Assembly: GCF_000373385.1 (NCBI RefSeq)
Contig: NZ_KB891316.1
Coordinates: 372,001 to 436,000 of the forward strand
Source of the DNA: Thiobacillus thioparus DSM 505
GTDB taxonomy: Bacteria; Pseudomonadota; Gammaproteobacteria; Burkholderiales; Thiobacillaceae
Direction of reading: 5' to 3'
Length of the DNA stretch: 64,000 nt
How positions within the stretch are numbered: position 1 is the stretch's first letter; every line of letters begins with the position of its first letter. A program made the translations under genes and the position numbers. Under the pieces are notes generated by a model. That model did no database searches. It had not been told where the DNA came from and saw only the letters and a list, made by a program, of their open reading frames with translations. This document shows positions 32,518 through 41,884 of the stretch, piece by piece.

Positions 32518-33708
32518 TTACTTCCACTCGGCATGCGCATAACGGACGCGCGTACCGGCCTGTTCATCCTGTTCCAACCAGACCACGTGCAGCCCGCCTG
32601 TGGCATCCAGTGTGACGGCCGGGTCGGACTGCACGCCAGGTCCAGCCGCACCCGGGATCGCCACATTGTCGCCGAATGCCGTACCGTCCCAGTCGGCCAG
32701 CCATACGTCCGGAGTGCCGTCGCGCGCATCGTCCCACAATGCCAGCAGCCGCCCGTCGGCACTGCCGACGATCTGCGCATGCCATTGCGCCATGTTGTCG
32801 CCGAAGCTGTCCTGCACCTTGAGGTTGGGGCCGAAGCGGCGCGCGCCCGGGTCGAATGCCGCATAGACGTCATAGCCAGACAGGAAGTCGCGCTTGTCGA
32901 GCCAGACCGCAACGATGCCCAGCGCCCCCCAGGCCGTCAGCGTCGGCCGCATCGCGCCCGTGCCCGCGCCCAGCCCCAGGGATTGGCCCAACCCGGCGCC
33001 CTTCGGCAGGTCGCTCAGGCGAACCGGTGGCGAAAAACTGCGGCCATCGCTGCTGTGGCTGGTCAGCGGCACCGTGTGGTGATCGCGGCGATCCTCCCAC
33101 GCCACGGTCACGCTGCCGTCGCCCGCCACGGCCAGCGCGGGCCACCCCTGTTCGTCAGTCGGCATGGCCGCCTCGACCGGCTGCGCAGGTTCCGTCCGTA
33201 GCGTGCCAGCCGTCACGTCCAGCCGGGACACGACGATGCGCCGGAACCGCCCGGCCTGTTCTGCCCAGGCAGCGTACAGCGTGCCAGCTCCCGCTGCCAG
33301 CGTGACCTGGCCCGCTTCGGCAGTCGACAAGTTCAATGTCGCGCCGCCGGGCAGCAGCCGTGCATGAACCTTGCCCGCCTCTTCCCAGGCCGCCACGAAG
33401 CGCCCGCCGTCCAATGCGACCACGACCGGCTCATAGCACTCGGTCTGGCTCAGTTGGATTTCCGGCTGGAAACCTGCTGCAGTCGCCAGCTTCATCGCCA
33501 GATAGCATTGCGGGTTGCCACTACGGTTGTCTTCCCACACCACACCGACAGTCGTGCCCGATACCGCCACGTTGTGGCGGTTGGCCGATTCCATATGGGG
33601 GTAGATTTTCGCGCCGCGCACCGAGTTGACGGTCAGCGGCTCGCTCCACTGCCAGGCTGCATGCGCGCTGCCCGCCAGGACAGCCAGCAGCAGGAGCGCC
33701 GACCTCAC
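32518..33708 (-). CDS. Exported BNR/sialidase-like beta-propeller protein
   Basis: 396 residues, GTG start in a GTGA overlap with the thioredoxin-like gene upstream. Signal peptide MRSALLLLAVLAGSAHA. The mature protein is a repeated-strand propeller with Asp-box-like and WE-D-R motifs: VVWEDNRSG, FVAAWEEAG, VTVAWEDRRDHH, IVAVWLDKRDFLSGYDVYAA, LALWDDARDGTPDVWLADWDG, LHVVWLEQDE. The pattern is that of the exo-alpha-sialidase/BNR superfamily fold, but the catalytic Arg triad of true sialidases cannot be identified, so enzymatic sialidase activity is not claimed. It is probably periplasmic or secreted. Confidence 0.72.
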   Translation of the reverse strand: MRSALLLLAVLAGSAHAAWQWSEPLTVNSVRGAKIYPHMESANRHNVAVSGTTVGVVWEDNRSGNPQCYLAMKLATAAGFQPEIQLSQTECYEPVVVALDGGRFVAAWEEAGKVHARLLPGGATLNLSTAEAGQVTLAAGAGTLYAAWAEQAGRFRRIVVSRLDVTAGTLRTEPAQPVEAAMPTDEQGWPALAVAGDGSVTVAWEDRRDHHTVPLTSHSSDGRSFSPPVRLSDLPKGAGLGQSLGLGAGTGAMRPTLTAWGALGIVAVWLDKRDFLSGYDVYAAFDPGARRFGPNLKVQDSFGDNMAQWHAQIVGSADGRLLALWDDARDGTPDVWLADWDGTAFGDNVAIPGAAGPGVQSDPAVTLDATGGLHVVWLEQDEQAGTRVRYAHAEWK

Positions 33709-34196
33709 GACTTGCCGTCCAGGAACTGCAGCAGGGTCTTCTGCTTGTAATAGCCGCCGCGCACGTAGCGGTCGAAATCGCGGAAATCCTGCACGGTCTT
33801 GAAACCAGGGACCTGCATGATCTTGTCGCCTTGCGGTGTCATGTAGACGAACAGCGGCGTGGCAAACGCCTGCAGGCGCGCGCCCAGTTCGGCCTCGGTG
33901 ATGCGTTCGCCGGAGGGCAGCGTCAGCCGCTTGCCCGATTCGGCGTCGACATACACCAGTTCATAGTTGTCGCTGTAGAGTTTTTTCAGCGCCGCGTCGG
34001 AAAAGGTCGTCTTGTTGGTGTGTTCGCACCAGGCGCAGCCATAGCGCCCAAAATAGAGGAATATCGGCTTGCCGCTCGTGTGCGCCGCCTTCAGGCCGGC
34101 ATCGAAGCCGACAAACGGGTAGCCCGGGGGCGGGTCGGCCAGTACCGCAGTCGCCCATAAACAGCCTGCCGCCAACACCATCCTGATCAGCTTCAT
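33705..34196 (-). CDS. Periplasmic thioredoxin-like protein (CAWC)
   Basis: 163 residues from the ATG at 34196, which has AAGGAGAG six bases upstream; ATGs further out lack this. Signal peptide MKLIRMVLAAGCLWATAVLA. Thioredoxin-7/SoxW-like fold with FGRYGCAWCEHTNKTTF (redox CAWC at about residues 55-58), FATPLFVYMTPQGDKIMQVPGFKTVQDF and a C-terminal helix. The gene is translationally coupled to the downstream beta-propeller gene. The pair may oxidise or reduce a Cys in the propeller or in a shared client. A second such protein (CPFC) is found at 3078-3584. Confidence 0.83.
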   Translation of the reverse strand: MKLIRMVLAAGCLWATAVLADPPPGYPFVGFDAGLKAAHTSGKPIFLYFGRYGCAWCEHTNKTTFSDAALKKLYSDNYELVYVDAESGKRLTLPSGERITEAELGARLQAFATPLFVYMTPQGDKIMQVPGFKTVQDFRDFDRYVRGGYYKQKTLLQFLDGKS

Positions 34197-34269
34197 CCCG
34201 CTCTCCTTTATCTTCATTCCCTGCATTCTGATAAATTCGGGGACTCGCGCAACCCTCTTTTATGACCAC

Positions 34270-34824
34270 ATGACTCACGATCCCGTCCGCATCGGCCTGG
34301 TTTCCATCAGCGACCGCGCCAGCAGCGGCGTCTACGAAGACAAGGGCCTGCCCGCACTCGAAGCCTGGTTCGGCGACGTGCTGCTCAATCCCGTCGAATT
34401 CGTCACCCGGCTGATTCCCGACGAGCAGGCGCTGATCGAGGCGACGCTGATCGAACTGGCCGATGCCGAAACGTGTTCGCTCATCCTCACCACTGGCGGC
34501 ACCGGACCCGCGCCACGCGACGTCACGCCAGAAGCCACGCTCGCCGTGGCGCACAAGGTGCTGCCCGGCTTCGGCGAAGCGATGCGCGCGGTGTCGCTGA
34601 AGTATGTACCGACCGCGATTCTGTCGCGCCAGGTCGGCGTCACGCGCGGCGGCAGCCTGATCCTCAACCTGCCGGGGCAACCCAAGGCGATCAAGGAAAC
34701 GCTCGACGGCATCTTCGCCGCCGTGCCCTATTGCATCGATCTCATCGGCGGGCCGTATCTCGAAACCCGGGCGGGGACGATCGACGTATTCCGTCCCAAG
34801 TCGGCCCTGAGGCTATCGGTATGA
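34270..34824 (+). CDS. mog: Molybdopterin adenylyltransferase
   Basis: 184 residues. Adenylylates molybdopterin prior to Mo insertion in molybdenum-cofactor synthesis. MoaB/Mog fold: RIGLVSISDRASSGVYEDKGLPAL near the start, the nucleotide/MPT motif TTGGTGPAPRDVTPEATLAV at about 76-95, and the GGSLILNLPGQPKA loop. The SDRAS...Y segment favours Mog over MoaB. Its stop codon overlaps the start of the EI24 gene (ATGA). Confidence 0.93.
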   Translation: MTHDPVRIGLVSISDRASSGVYEDKGLPALEAWFGDVLLNPVEFVTRLIPDEQALIEATLIELADAETCSLILTTGGTGPAPRDVTPEATLAVAHKVLPGFGEAMRAVSLKYVPTAILSRQVGVTRGGSLILNLPGQPKAIKETLDGIFAAVPYCIDLIGGPYLETRAGTIDVFRPKSALRLSV

Positions 34825-35534
34825 CAACCGTACTCGATTCGCTGATGCGCGCCCTGCACGACCTGTTCCAGCCGCGGGTGCTGTGGGTGGTGATCTGGCC
34901 GATGCTGGCGGCCGGTCTGCTCTGGCTGGTGCTGGCCGTGACGTTCTGGACCACCTTTTCCGGCTGGATCGCGCTGGGGCTCGGCAAGCTCGGCATCCAG
35001 GCTTGGCTGACCGGTCTCGAGCCGGTATGGATCGCCAACGGCATCCAGGCACTGCTGCATGTGCTGTTTTACGTCCCCCTGGTCTATCTCACCGCCCTCG
35101 TCATCACCGCCTTGTTCGGCATGACCGCGCTGATCCGCATCGTGGCCGAACGCCATTACCCGGAACTCAAGCGCGAAAACGGCGGCAGCTTCGTCGGCAG
35201 CCTGTGGAATGCGCTGATCGCGATGATCGTATTCATCGTCCTGTGGATCGTGACACTGCCGCTATGGCTCATCGGCGTCGGCGTGCTCGTACCCTTCGCG
35301 GCCGCGGCCTATCTGAACCAGCGCCTGTTCCGCTACGACGCGATCGCCGAACATGCGAGCGCAGCCGAAATGGCGGTACTGTTCAAGAACGCGCGCGGCG
35401 GCTGGTGGGGATTGGGGGTACTGACCGGGCTGGTGCAGTTCGTTCCCTTGCTGAACCTGCTGGGCCCAGTCTTCGCTGCGCTGGCCTTCATCCATTACGG
35501 TCTGGCACGGCTGACGCAGCAGCGCCAGTCCTAG
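34821..35534 (+). CDS. EI24 domain membrane protein
   Basis: 237 residues from the ATG at 34821; a much longer open frame upstream is only antisense/out-of-frame to mog. Four to five transmembrane helices are seen, with LFQPRVLWVVIWPMLAAGLLWLVLAVTFW at the N-terminus and MLAVTYP-like repeats later, typical of the EI24/CysZ-like superfamily. CysZ itself aids sulfate uptake; distant EI24 members are uncharacterised. Other conserved segments: NGSFVGSLWNALIAMIVFIVLWIVTLPLWL and FVPLLNLLGPVFAALAFIH. It overlaps the convergent HExxH gene by 4 bases. Confidence 0.85.
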   Translation: MTTVLDSLMRALHDLFQPRVLWVVIWPMLAAGLLWLVLAVTFWTTFSGWIALGLGKLGIQAWLTGLEPVWIANGIQALLHVLFYVPLVYLTALVITALFGMTALIRIVAERHYPELKRENGGSFVGSLWNALIAMIVFIVLWIVTLPLWLIGVGVLVPFAAAAYLNQRLFRYDAIAEHASAAEMAVLFKNARGGWWGLGVLTGLVQFVPLLNLLGPVFAALAFIHYGLARLTQQRQS

Positions 35535-36328
35535 GGTGACGCGAAGCGCCGTTTGAAGCCTTCGTCGAGGTTGATTTCATGCGCCGTCATGGCGCCGATC
35601 ACGCATTGGCCGAGACTGGGCGGCATCACCAGCCGGCCCGCGGCATCCATCAGCCGACCCGCCATGATCTCCGCCTCGTGGCGCGGCATCCGCGGCGGCC
35701 GCTCCGGTTCGGCATAGCCCTGCGGGTAAATCGGCCGGCCCTCGGCGTCGTACTTGTCGGTCGCCCCCAGCGTATGCAACAGCTCGTGCGCGATCACGAT
35801 GTTATTCTGCTGCGTCTGTCGGGGATCGGCGAAGGCATGCACCACGCCGATCAGGCCTTTCTGCAATCCCAGCGAATGCGCCAGCGCGACGCCATCCTGC
35901 GGCGCGTGATACAGCACGAACAGCTTGATTCTGCCCAGTTGTGGCAGCCATTCGCCCGATTGCCGATACACCCACCACCGCAGTTTCAGGCTCCACCACA
36001 CCGTTTTCAGCGCATTATGGTCGTGCGGTGGCGCTGGCGGTTGTTCATGCAGCTCCGGCAGCAGGCTGATCTGCACGGCCGGCGACTGTTTCACACCATA
36101 GCGCGCGGTCTCGCGTTCCAGAAAAGTGCCGATGTCGTCGAAATCGCTCGCCTTGAGCGCACGGATCATGCCCTCCGCCTGCGCCGAGCCGTCGCCGTTG
36201 ATCGGGATGACGGCTACGTCCAACGGCCCGCCCCAGGCCCGCACCCTAGTCTGCTCCAACCAGGTCAGGCCGACTGCGGCAGCAAGAATACCCAGCAGGA
36301 TGAGAATGCGAATTCGGCGAAACGTCAT
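35531..36328 (-). CDS. Membrane-anchored putative zinc metalloprotease (HELLH)
   Basis: 265 residues. An N-terminal hydrophobic anchor (ILILLGILAAAVGLTWL) puts the rest in the periplasm. HELLHTLGATDKYD (about 190-203) has the zincin HExxH motif followed by a conserved aspartate region. Other parts (GPLDVAVIPINGDGSAQAE; YRQSGEWLPQLGRIKLFVLYHAPQD) belong to an uncharacterised family. A third zinc ligand is not obvious; the downstream His/Glu-rich stretch (MPRHEAEIMAGRLMD) is a candidate. Proteolytic activity is inference from HExxH only. Confidence 0.68.
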   Translation of the reverse strand: MTFRRIRILILLGILAAAVGLTWLEQTRVRAWGGPLDVAVIPINGDGSAQAEGMIRALKASDFDDIGTFLERETARYGVKQSPAVQISLLPELHEQPPAPPHDHNALKTVWWSLKLRWWVYRQSGEWLPQLGRIKLFVLYHAPQDGVALAHSLGLQKGLIGVVHAFADPRQTQQNNIVIAHELLHTLGATDKYDAEGRPIYPQGYAEPERPPRMPRHEAEIMAGRLMDAAGRLVMPPSLGQCVIGAMTAHEINLDEGFKRRFASP

Positions 36329-36392
36329 GGCACGGTCAACAGGTAGGAAGGCCTACCCTTAACGACGAAACGCCGACCCGCTTGAATCGGAA

Positions 36393-39300
36393 TCAAGGCG
36401 GGGCGGCGGCGGGCATGGCGACAGGTGCAGCTTCGGCCTTGGGCTTTGCGTCAGCGCCCAGATTCAGCTTGCTCCCCACCAGTTTCTCCTTGGCGGTTTG
36501 CTTGATGGGTTCGGATACGCTCACGCGGCTGGCGTCGAGTCCCAGCTTGACCAGCGCATCGTGCATGACTTGGCCGCGCGCCTGCGCAAGTTTGAGCAGG
36601 GCTTCGTCGGCGATCTTCGCCTGCCTGGTCAGCCGTTCCAGCAGTTCGGCGTGGAAAGCGGAAATGGGACCCGTGTCGCGGGTCTTGAAGCGGCGCGCAA
36701 GGCGCTCGACCATTTCGCTTTCCAACACCCGCGCGGCGGCACCCGCATTCTTGTCCCGGAAACTGGTACGCAGTTTCTGGTAGTCCTCCTTGCCGGCGCT
36801 TGCCGCGTAGCGGTCTTCCAGCCAGGTCTGGATCTTGTAGTTGTTGACGTCGACCGGGCCGGGCGCCTCGCCCGGGGCAAGCTTGATGCCCGCGACAGCA
36901 ACGGCTTCCATGCGCATCTCCTGTTCCTGCAGGGCACGCCGGTCGGCCTCGGGATCGTAGCCGGGCGCCAGGCTGAGCGTCAGCGCGGGGCGCTTGGCCA
37001 GGGCTTCGGCCAACGTCTTGAGCTTCTCCTGCTCGGGCGGCATGAGCGCGCTGCTGCCGGGGTCGAAGTTGACGGCCTCCATCTTCTCGGCACTGATCCC
37101 CATGAGCTTGCCGAGTGCACGGAAAGGGGCCGTGACAAGCTTGGTCAACACATTGACGATAGCCTTCCAGATGATCTTGCCGTAGCTGAACTGCGGGTCG
37201 TCGAGGCTGCCCGACACCGGCAGGTCGAGATCGATGACGCCGTTGCTGTCTTCCAGCAAGGCGATGGCGAGATCGAGCGGCAGATGCAGCGCATCGGGGC
37301 TGTCGACGCGTTCGCCCAGCTTGAGCTTGTTGACGACGAACTTGTTCTCGCCGGCCAGTTGGCGATCCTTGATCTTGTATTCGAGATCGACCGAGAGCCT
37401 GCCGGAATCGATGCGGCGGCCAGCGAACTTGCCCGAATACGGAGTCAGCCGCGTCATTTCTAGGTTGCGGAAAGCCAGCGTGAGATCGGTGAAGTCGGTC
37501 GCCCGGAACGGCTGGATCGAGCCGCGCACACGGGCCGACCCGTAGTCGTCCACCTTGCCGTCGAGTTCGACCTGCGCGGTGGTAGCCGGGTCGGTCGAGA
37601 GACCGGTCACGACACCGCCGAGATCGTGCATGCGGGTGCCGAACTGCGGCGTCAGCGAGAGATCCGCGAACTCCGCATTGGCGCCGACGATGCGCAGGCG
37701 CTCGATGGCCAGCGGGAATGCAGCCGCCGGCTGCGCGGACGGCGCTGGCTTGCCGGTTGCGACGACAGGTGGCTTGTCCGACGACCGCAGGATGCGCTGC
37801 AGGTTGATCGTCTTGTCCTCGAAAATGATCACCTTGCCGAACGGGTTCAGCGCCACCAGTTCGTTCATGTGCAGCCGATTGGGGCCGAGCCTGAAATCGA
37901 GGCTGCCAGACGACAGTTTCTTCCAGCCGAGGAAGGCATCCCCAGTGTCTTCTTCCGTGATGGCCAGATCGTCCACCGCAAATCCGCCGCGGAAATCCAG
38001 CTTCACGCCCCGCTTCGTCTGCGCAAACGCCAGTTTGCCGTGCGTCGATGCCGTGCCCGAACGCAGATTGAGTCGGGCGAACTGGTTGACGTAGGGCGCG
38101 AAGGGTTTCAGCGACAGCGCCGTGAGCTTGACGTCCAGTTGACCCGACGCCCGGCCCGGGACGACCGTGCCGCTGGCATCGAAACGGCCACCCTGCTTAA
38201 GCGCAAAACCGGCCTCCAGCGGCACTGCCTTGTCCAGGTCCAGGCTGAGATCTTTCAGGGTGACGAAACCCTTGGCAACATCGAGCTTGACCGGCGCAGC
38301 GGGCAACTGGTCGACGATGTCAACTTCGAGATCGGCCAGGCTGAGGCGCGCGAGTTGCACGACCACGGGCGAAACGTTTGCAGTGCCTGGCCTGGCCGGG
38401 GTAGCGGCAGGTGCGCCGGGCGCTTTTTTTAGAATATCGGCCCAGTTGAGGTTTTTTTTCTTATCCAGCGTGACGGTGGCCTTGGCGCCATTCAGCTCCA
38501 GCGCCTCGATGTCGATGCGATTTTCCGCCAGTTTCATGCCCGCGTTGACCAGCGCCGCGTGCCGCAACTCCGCCACCTGCTGCGACCCCGACTGCACCCG
38601 GACCGGGCCCAGCGCGGCGTTCACCGGACCGACGTCGATGGCGGTCCTGGCGCCCACTTCGCCTGTCAGCGCCGCGGTCAGGCCGAAGCCCTCGGCCGTC
38701 ACGACCAGCGGCGTGGCAAAACCCTGATCAGTGAAACGCGACGTCCAGTCGGCCAGTTTGATTTCGCGCACGCCGATTTTCCAGGACACCATCGGTTCGG
38801 CTGTCTTGGGAGAGGCTGGTTGGGGCGGGGCCGCCCCTTGTTCTGCACCGAACAGTGTTTGCCAGTCCAGCATCCCCTTGACGTCCCGCGTCGCAGCCAG
38901 TTTGGCGCCGGTGAGATTCACGCTCGCGACATCGAGCGTACGCGTGGCCAGATCGAAATTCGCGTTGCCGACCCGCGCCTCGGCCAGCTGCAGCACTGGC
39001 TCGCCGCCGTCGCGCGGCGCCAGCGCCAGGTTCTGCACGATCAGGTTGGCGCCGTTGATCCGCACCCAGGGCACGTCTTCGCCCGCCTTGTCGCGCACCA
39101 GGGCAAAGCGGTAGCGCAGACCGGCCGCCAAGGTGCCGGAGGGCAGTTCGAAATTGCGCGGACCCTTGATCACCCGCAGCAGTTTGGCCAGCTGCACGCC
39201 CTCCAAGCCCAGTTCGCCGCTTGACGCGACAGGGTTCAGGCCGACGTCGCCTTTCCATTTGAGGGTACCGCCCTGCGCCGGCAATTTGGCGGCGATCAGG

Positions 39301-39881
39301 TAATCTCCGCGATCCTCGGGCAGGGTCGAAAGCCCGTCGAGTTCGATGCCAAGGGGCTCCAATACGGCGTTGAACGGCTTGCCTGCACGGTTCGCGTCGG
39401 TATAGACGATGTGGCCATCGTCGATCCGGATGTGGTCGATCAGTACCCGCGCGATCGTATCGGACGGCGGTGTCTTGTCTTCATTGAGCTTGGCGATCAG
39501 TGCCGCCCAGTTCAGCGTACCGCCGGGGCGCACCTCGACGGTGGCGTGAGGCTGATCGAGCTCGATATCCCGGATGCGCCAGGCCCAGCGGAACAGCCCG
39601 GTGGTATCGAGGTTGACATACAGCCGCTCGAAACTCGCCAGCGGCGCGCCGTTCTGCTCGGCCAGCTTGAGGTCGTCCACCGTGGCTTCCAGCGTGAGAG
39701 GATTGAACTTGACGTGGCGTACGCTCAGTTGGCTGGCGAGCTTGTTCTCGCCGATCCAGGGCAGCAGCTTCTGCGCCAGCGGGTCGATCAGGAAGAACCC
39801 GAAGATCAGATACAGCCCGAACAGCCCGGCCACGATCAGGAACGGCAGGCTCAAGGCGATTTTGACGATGCGTCCCCACAT
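36393..39881 (-). CDS. Large DUF748/AsmA-like periplasmic protein
   Basis: 1162 residues: one N-terminal TM helix (MWGRIVKIALSLPFLIVAGLFGLYLIFGFFLIDPLA), then a very long beta-rich region of repeated AsmA/DUF748 type (SVRHVKFNPLTLEATVDDLKLAEQNG; IDHIRIDDGHIVYTD; GGFAVDDLAITEEDTG). Near the C-terminus an OmpA-like segment (VNFDPGSSALMPPEQEKLKTLAEALAKRPALTLSLAPGYDPEADRRAL) may bind peptidoglycan. AsmA-like proteins bridge inner and outer membranes and are thought to move lipids; specific cargo is unknown. A Pro/Ala-rich tail ends the protein. It lies 15 bases after darP. Confidence 0.88.
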   Translation of the reverse strand: MWGRIVKIALSLPFLIVAGLFGLYLIFGFFLIDPLAQKLLPWIGENKLASQLSVRHVKFNPLTLEATVDDLKLAEQNGAPLASFERLYVNLDTTGLFRWAWRIRDIELDQPHATVEVRPGGTLNWAALIAKLNEDKTPPSDTIARVLIDHIRIDDGHIVYTDANRAGKPFNAVLEPLGIELDGLSTLPEDRGDYLIAAKLPAQGGTLKWKGDVGLNPVASSGELGLEGVQLAKLLRVIKGPRNFELPSGTLAAGLRYRFALVRDKAGEDVPWVRINGANLIVQNLALAPRDGGEPVLQLAEARVGNANFDLATRTLDVASVNLTGAKLAATRDVKGMLDWQTLFGAEQGAAPPQPASPKTAEPMVSWKIGVREIKLADWTSRFTDQGFATPLVVTAEGFGLTAALTGEVGARTAIDVGPVNAALGPVRVQSGSQQVAELRHAALVNAGMKLAENRIDIEALELNGAKATVTLDKKKNLNWADILKKAPGAPAATPARPGTANVSPVVVQLARLSLADLEVDIVDQLPAAPVKLDVAKGFVTLKDLSLDLDKAVPLEAGFALKQGGRFDASGTVVPGRASGQLDVKLTALSLKPFAPYVNQFARLNLRSGTASTHGKLAFAQTKRGVKLDFRGGFAVDDLAITEEDTGDAFLGWKKLSSGSLDFRLGPNRLHMNELVALNPFGKVIIFEDKTINLQRILRSSDKPPVVATGKPAPSAQPAAAFPLAIERLRIVGANAEFADLSLTPQFGTRMHDLGGVVTGLSTDPATTAQVELDGKVDDYGSARVRGSIQPFRATDFTDLTLAFRNLEMTRLTPYSGKFAGRRIDSGRLSVDLEYKIKDRQLAGENKFVVNKLKLGERVDSPDALHLPLDLAIALLEDSNGVIDLDLPVSGSLDDPQFSYGKIIWKAIVNVLTKLVTAPFRALGKLMGISAEKMEAVNFDPGSSALMPPEQEKLKTLAEALAKRPALTLSLAPGYDPEADRRALQEQEMRMEAVAVAGIKLAPGEAPGPVDVNNYKIQTWLEDRYAASAGKEDYQKLRTSFRDKNAGAAARVLESEMVERLARRFKTRDTGPISAFHAELLERLTRQAKIADEALLKLAQARGQVMHDALVKLGLDASRVSVSEPIKQTAKEKLVGSKLNLGADAKPKAEAAPVAMPAAAPP

Positions 39882-39896
39882 GCTGCCTCCCCTGGC

Positions 39897-40460
39897 TTAT
39901 TTCGTTTGCATGGCCTCGCGGATCACCCGGAAGATTTCCCGGAAGGCCTTGGGCGGCTTGTTGTGCGCGGCCTCGTCGCGCGCATTGCGGATCAGCTGCC
40001 GCAGATGCGTGGCATCGGTATCCGGATGGTTGTTGAGAAACAGCGTCAGCGCCTCGTTGTCGGCAATGAGCTTCTCGCGCCACTTCTCGGCTTGGTGCAG
40101 CTTGGCGTTTTCCGCCGCGGACACGCCGTTGAAGGCGTCGATCTGCGCCTGGATCGGCGCCGGGTCGACCGACCGCATCAGCTTGCCGATATATTGCTTC
40201 TGCCGGCGCAGCGCGCCGTTCTGGGTGATCTTGCGGCAGTCGGCGACGGCGACGCGCAGGTCTTCCGGCAATTCGATGCGCTTGAACTGGGCATCGGGGA
40301 GCTTGACCAGGATTTCGCCCAGCGCTTGCAGGGCTTCGACTTCGCGTTTTTGTTGGCTTTTGCTGGGACCGTCGTAGACGTCGTCAGGGTCGAATTCCAG
40401 CTCGGCATCAGGGTCGATCAGGCGCACGGTGAGACTTTCGGTTACTGTTATTATCGCCAT
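39897..40460 (-). CDS. darP: Ribosome-associated protein DarP (YjgA family)
   Basis: 187 residues. Family members help late 50S ribosomal-subunit assembly. The core (YDGPSKSQQKREVEALQALGEILVKLPDAQFKRIELPEDLRVAVADCRKITQNGALRRQKQYIGKLMRSVD) is the UPF0307/DarP signature, mostly helical and basic. The start is divergent from pmbA across 83 bases; promoters for both must lie there. Confidence 0.95.
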   Translation of the reverse strand: MAIITVTESLTVRLIDPDAELEFDPDDVYDGPSKSQQKREVEALQALGEILVKLPDAQFKRIELPEDLRVAVADCRKITQNGALRRQKQYIGKLMRSVDPAPIQAQIDAFNGVSAAENAKLHQAEKWREKLIADNEALTLFLNNHPDTDATHLRQLIRNARDEAAHNKPPKAFREIFRVIREAMQTK

Positions 40461-40543
40461 TGTAGTTTCTGCCCAGACAAAACGTGCCGAATCAATACAA
40501 CAGCCGACCCGACTTGCGTCCCACTTCCCTTTTATAGCCCGAC

Positions 40544-41884
40544 ATGTCCCGCTCCCAATTCAGCTATACCCGCGACCAGCTCATGGCCCTCTCCCGGATC
40601 GTCATCGAGCATGCTGCCAAGCAGGGCGCCACTGCCGCCGACACCGAAATCTCCGAGGGCGTCGGCCAGAGCGTCAGCGTACGCCAGGGTGAAATCGAAA
40701 CCATCGAATACAACAAGGACAAGGGCGCCGGCGTCACCGTCTATATCGGCCAGCGGCGCGGCCATGCCTCGACTTCGGACCTGTCGGAAGCCGCGCTGAA
40801 AAGCGCGGTGGAAAAAGCGCTGACCATCGCCCGCTACACCGCAGAGGACGAAGCAGCCGGCCTGCCCGACGCCGACCGGCTGGCGAAGGACATGCCCGAC
40901 CTCGACCTCTACCACCCGTGGGCGCTTACCGTGGAAGAGGCCGCCGAGCGTGCCCAGGCCTGCGAAGCGGCGGCACTGGCGGTGGACAAGCGGCTGACCA
41001 ACTCCGAAGGCGCCGGTGTCAGCCTGCACACCTCGCAGTTCATCTACGCGAACAGCCTCGGCTTCTGCAATGGTTATGCCGGTTCGCGCCACGGCATGTC
41101 GGTCGCCGTGATCGGCGAGGACAAGGGCGGCATGCAGCGCGATTACTGGTACACCAGTGCCCGCAATGCAAACGACCTGGACTCCGCCGAAACCGTCGGC
41201 CGCATCGCCGGCACCCGCACCGTGCGCCGGCTCAACGGCCGCAAGCTCGACACCCGCACCTGTCCGGTGCTGTTCGAGGCGCCGATCGCCACCGGCCTGA
41301 TCGGCAACTTCGTCGCCGCCGTGTCGGGTGGCAGCCTGTACCGCAAGTCGTCGTTCCTGCTCGACAGCCTGGGGCAGCCGGTATTCGCCCCGCTGGTGAA
41401 CATCCGCGAGCAGCCCCTTATTCCTGGCGGCCTTGGCAGCGCGCCCTTCGACAGCGAAGGCGTCGCCTGTCTCGACCGCGACGTCGTCAGGGACGGCGTG
41501 CTGCAGGGCTATTTCCTGTCGACCTACTCGGCGAAGAAACTCGGCATGAAAACCACCGGCAACGCCGGCGGCAGCCACAACCTGATCGTCACGCCAGGCG
41601 AGCACGACCTCGACGGCCTGCTCAAGCAGATGGGCACGGGGCTGATGGTCACCGAACTGCTCGGCCACGGCGCCAACATGGTCACCGGCGACTACTCGCG
41701 CGGCGCCGCCGGCTTCTGGGTGGAAAACGGCGAGATCCAGTATCCGGTCGAGGAAATCACCATCGCCGGCAACCTGGCCGCGATGTTCAAGGGCATCGTC
41801 GCCATCGGCAAGGACATCGAGCGACGCAGTTCCAAGCAGGTCGGCTCCATCCTGATCGACCACATGACGGTGGCCGGCAACTAA
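40544..41884 (+). CDS. pmbA: Metalloprotease PmbA (TldE)
   Basis: 446 residues, full length. PmbA/TldE forms a heterodimeric zinc protease with TldD that acts in microcin B17 maturation and degradation of unfolded peptides; only TldD carries the metal site. Conserved parts: RQGEIETIEYNKDKGAGVTVYIGQRRGHASTSDLS, VLFEAPIATGLIGNFVAAVSGGSLYRKSSFLLD, GCLDRD-like EGVACLDRDVVRDGVLQGYFLSTYSAKKLGMKTTGNAGG, and the C-terminal GYWVENGEI-like AAGFWVENGEIQYPVEEITIAGNL. tldD is not in this window. The stop is flush with the next gene start. Confidence 0.96.
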   Translation: MSRSQFSYTRDQLMALSRIVIEHAAKQGATAADTEISEGVGQSVSVRQGEIETIEYNKDKGAGVTVYIGQRRGHASTSDLSEAALKSAVEKALTIARYTAEDEAAGLPDADRLAKDMPDLDLYHPWALTVEEAAERAQACEAAALAVDKRLTNSEGAGVSLHTSQFIYANSLGFCNGYAGSRHGMSVAVIGEDKGGMQRDYWYTSARNANDLDSAETVGRIAGTRTVRRLNGRKLDTRTCPVLFEAPIATGLIGNFVAAVSGGSLYRKSSFLLDSLGQPVFAPLVNIREQPLIPGGLGSAPFDSEGVACLDRDVVRDGVLQGYFLSTYSAKKLGMKTTGNAGGSHNLIVTPGEHDLDGLLKQMGTGLMVTELLGHGANMVTGDYSRGAAGFWVENGEIQYPVEEITIAGNLAAMFKGIVAIGKDIERRSSKQVGSILIDHMTVAGN

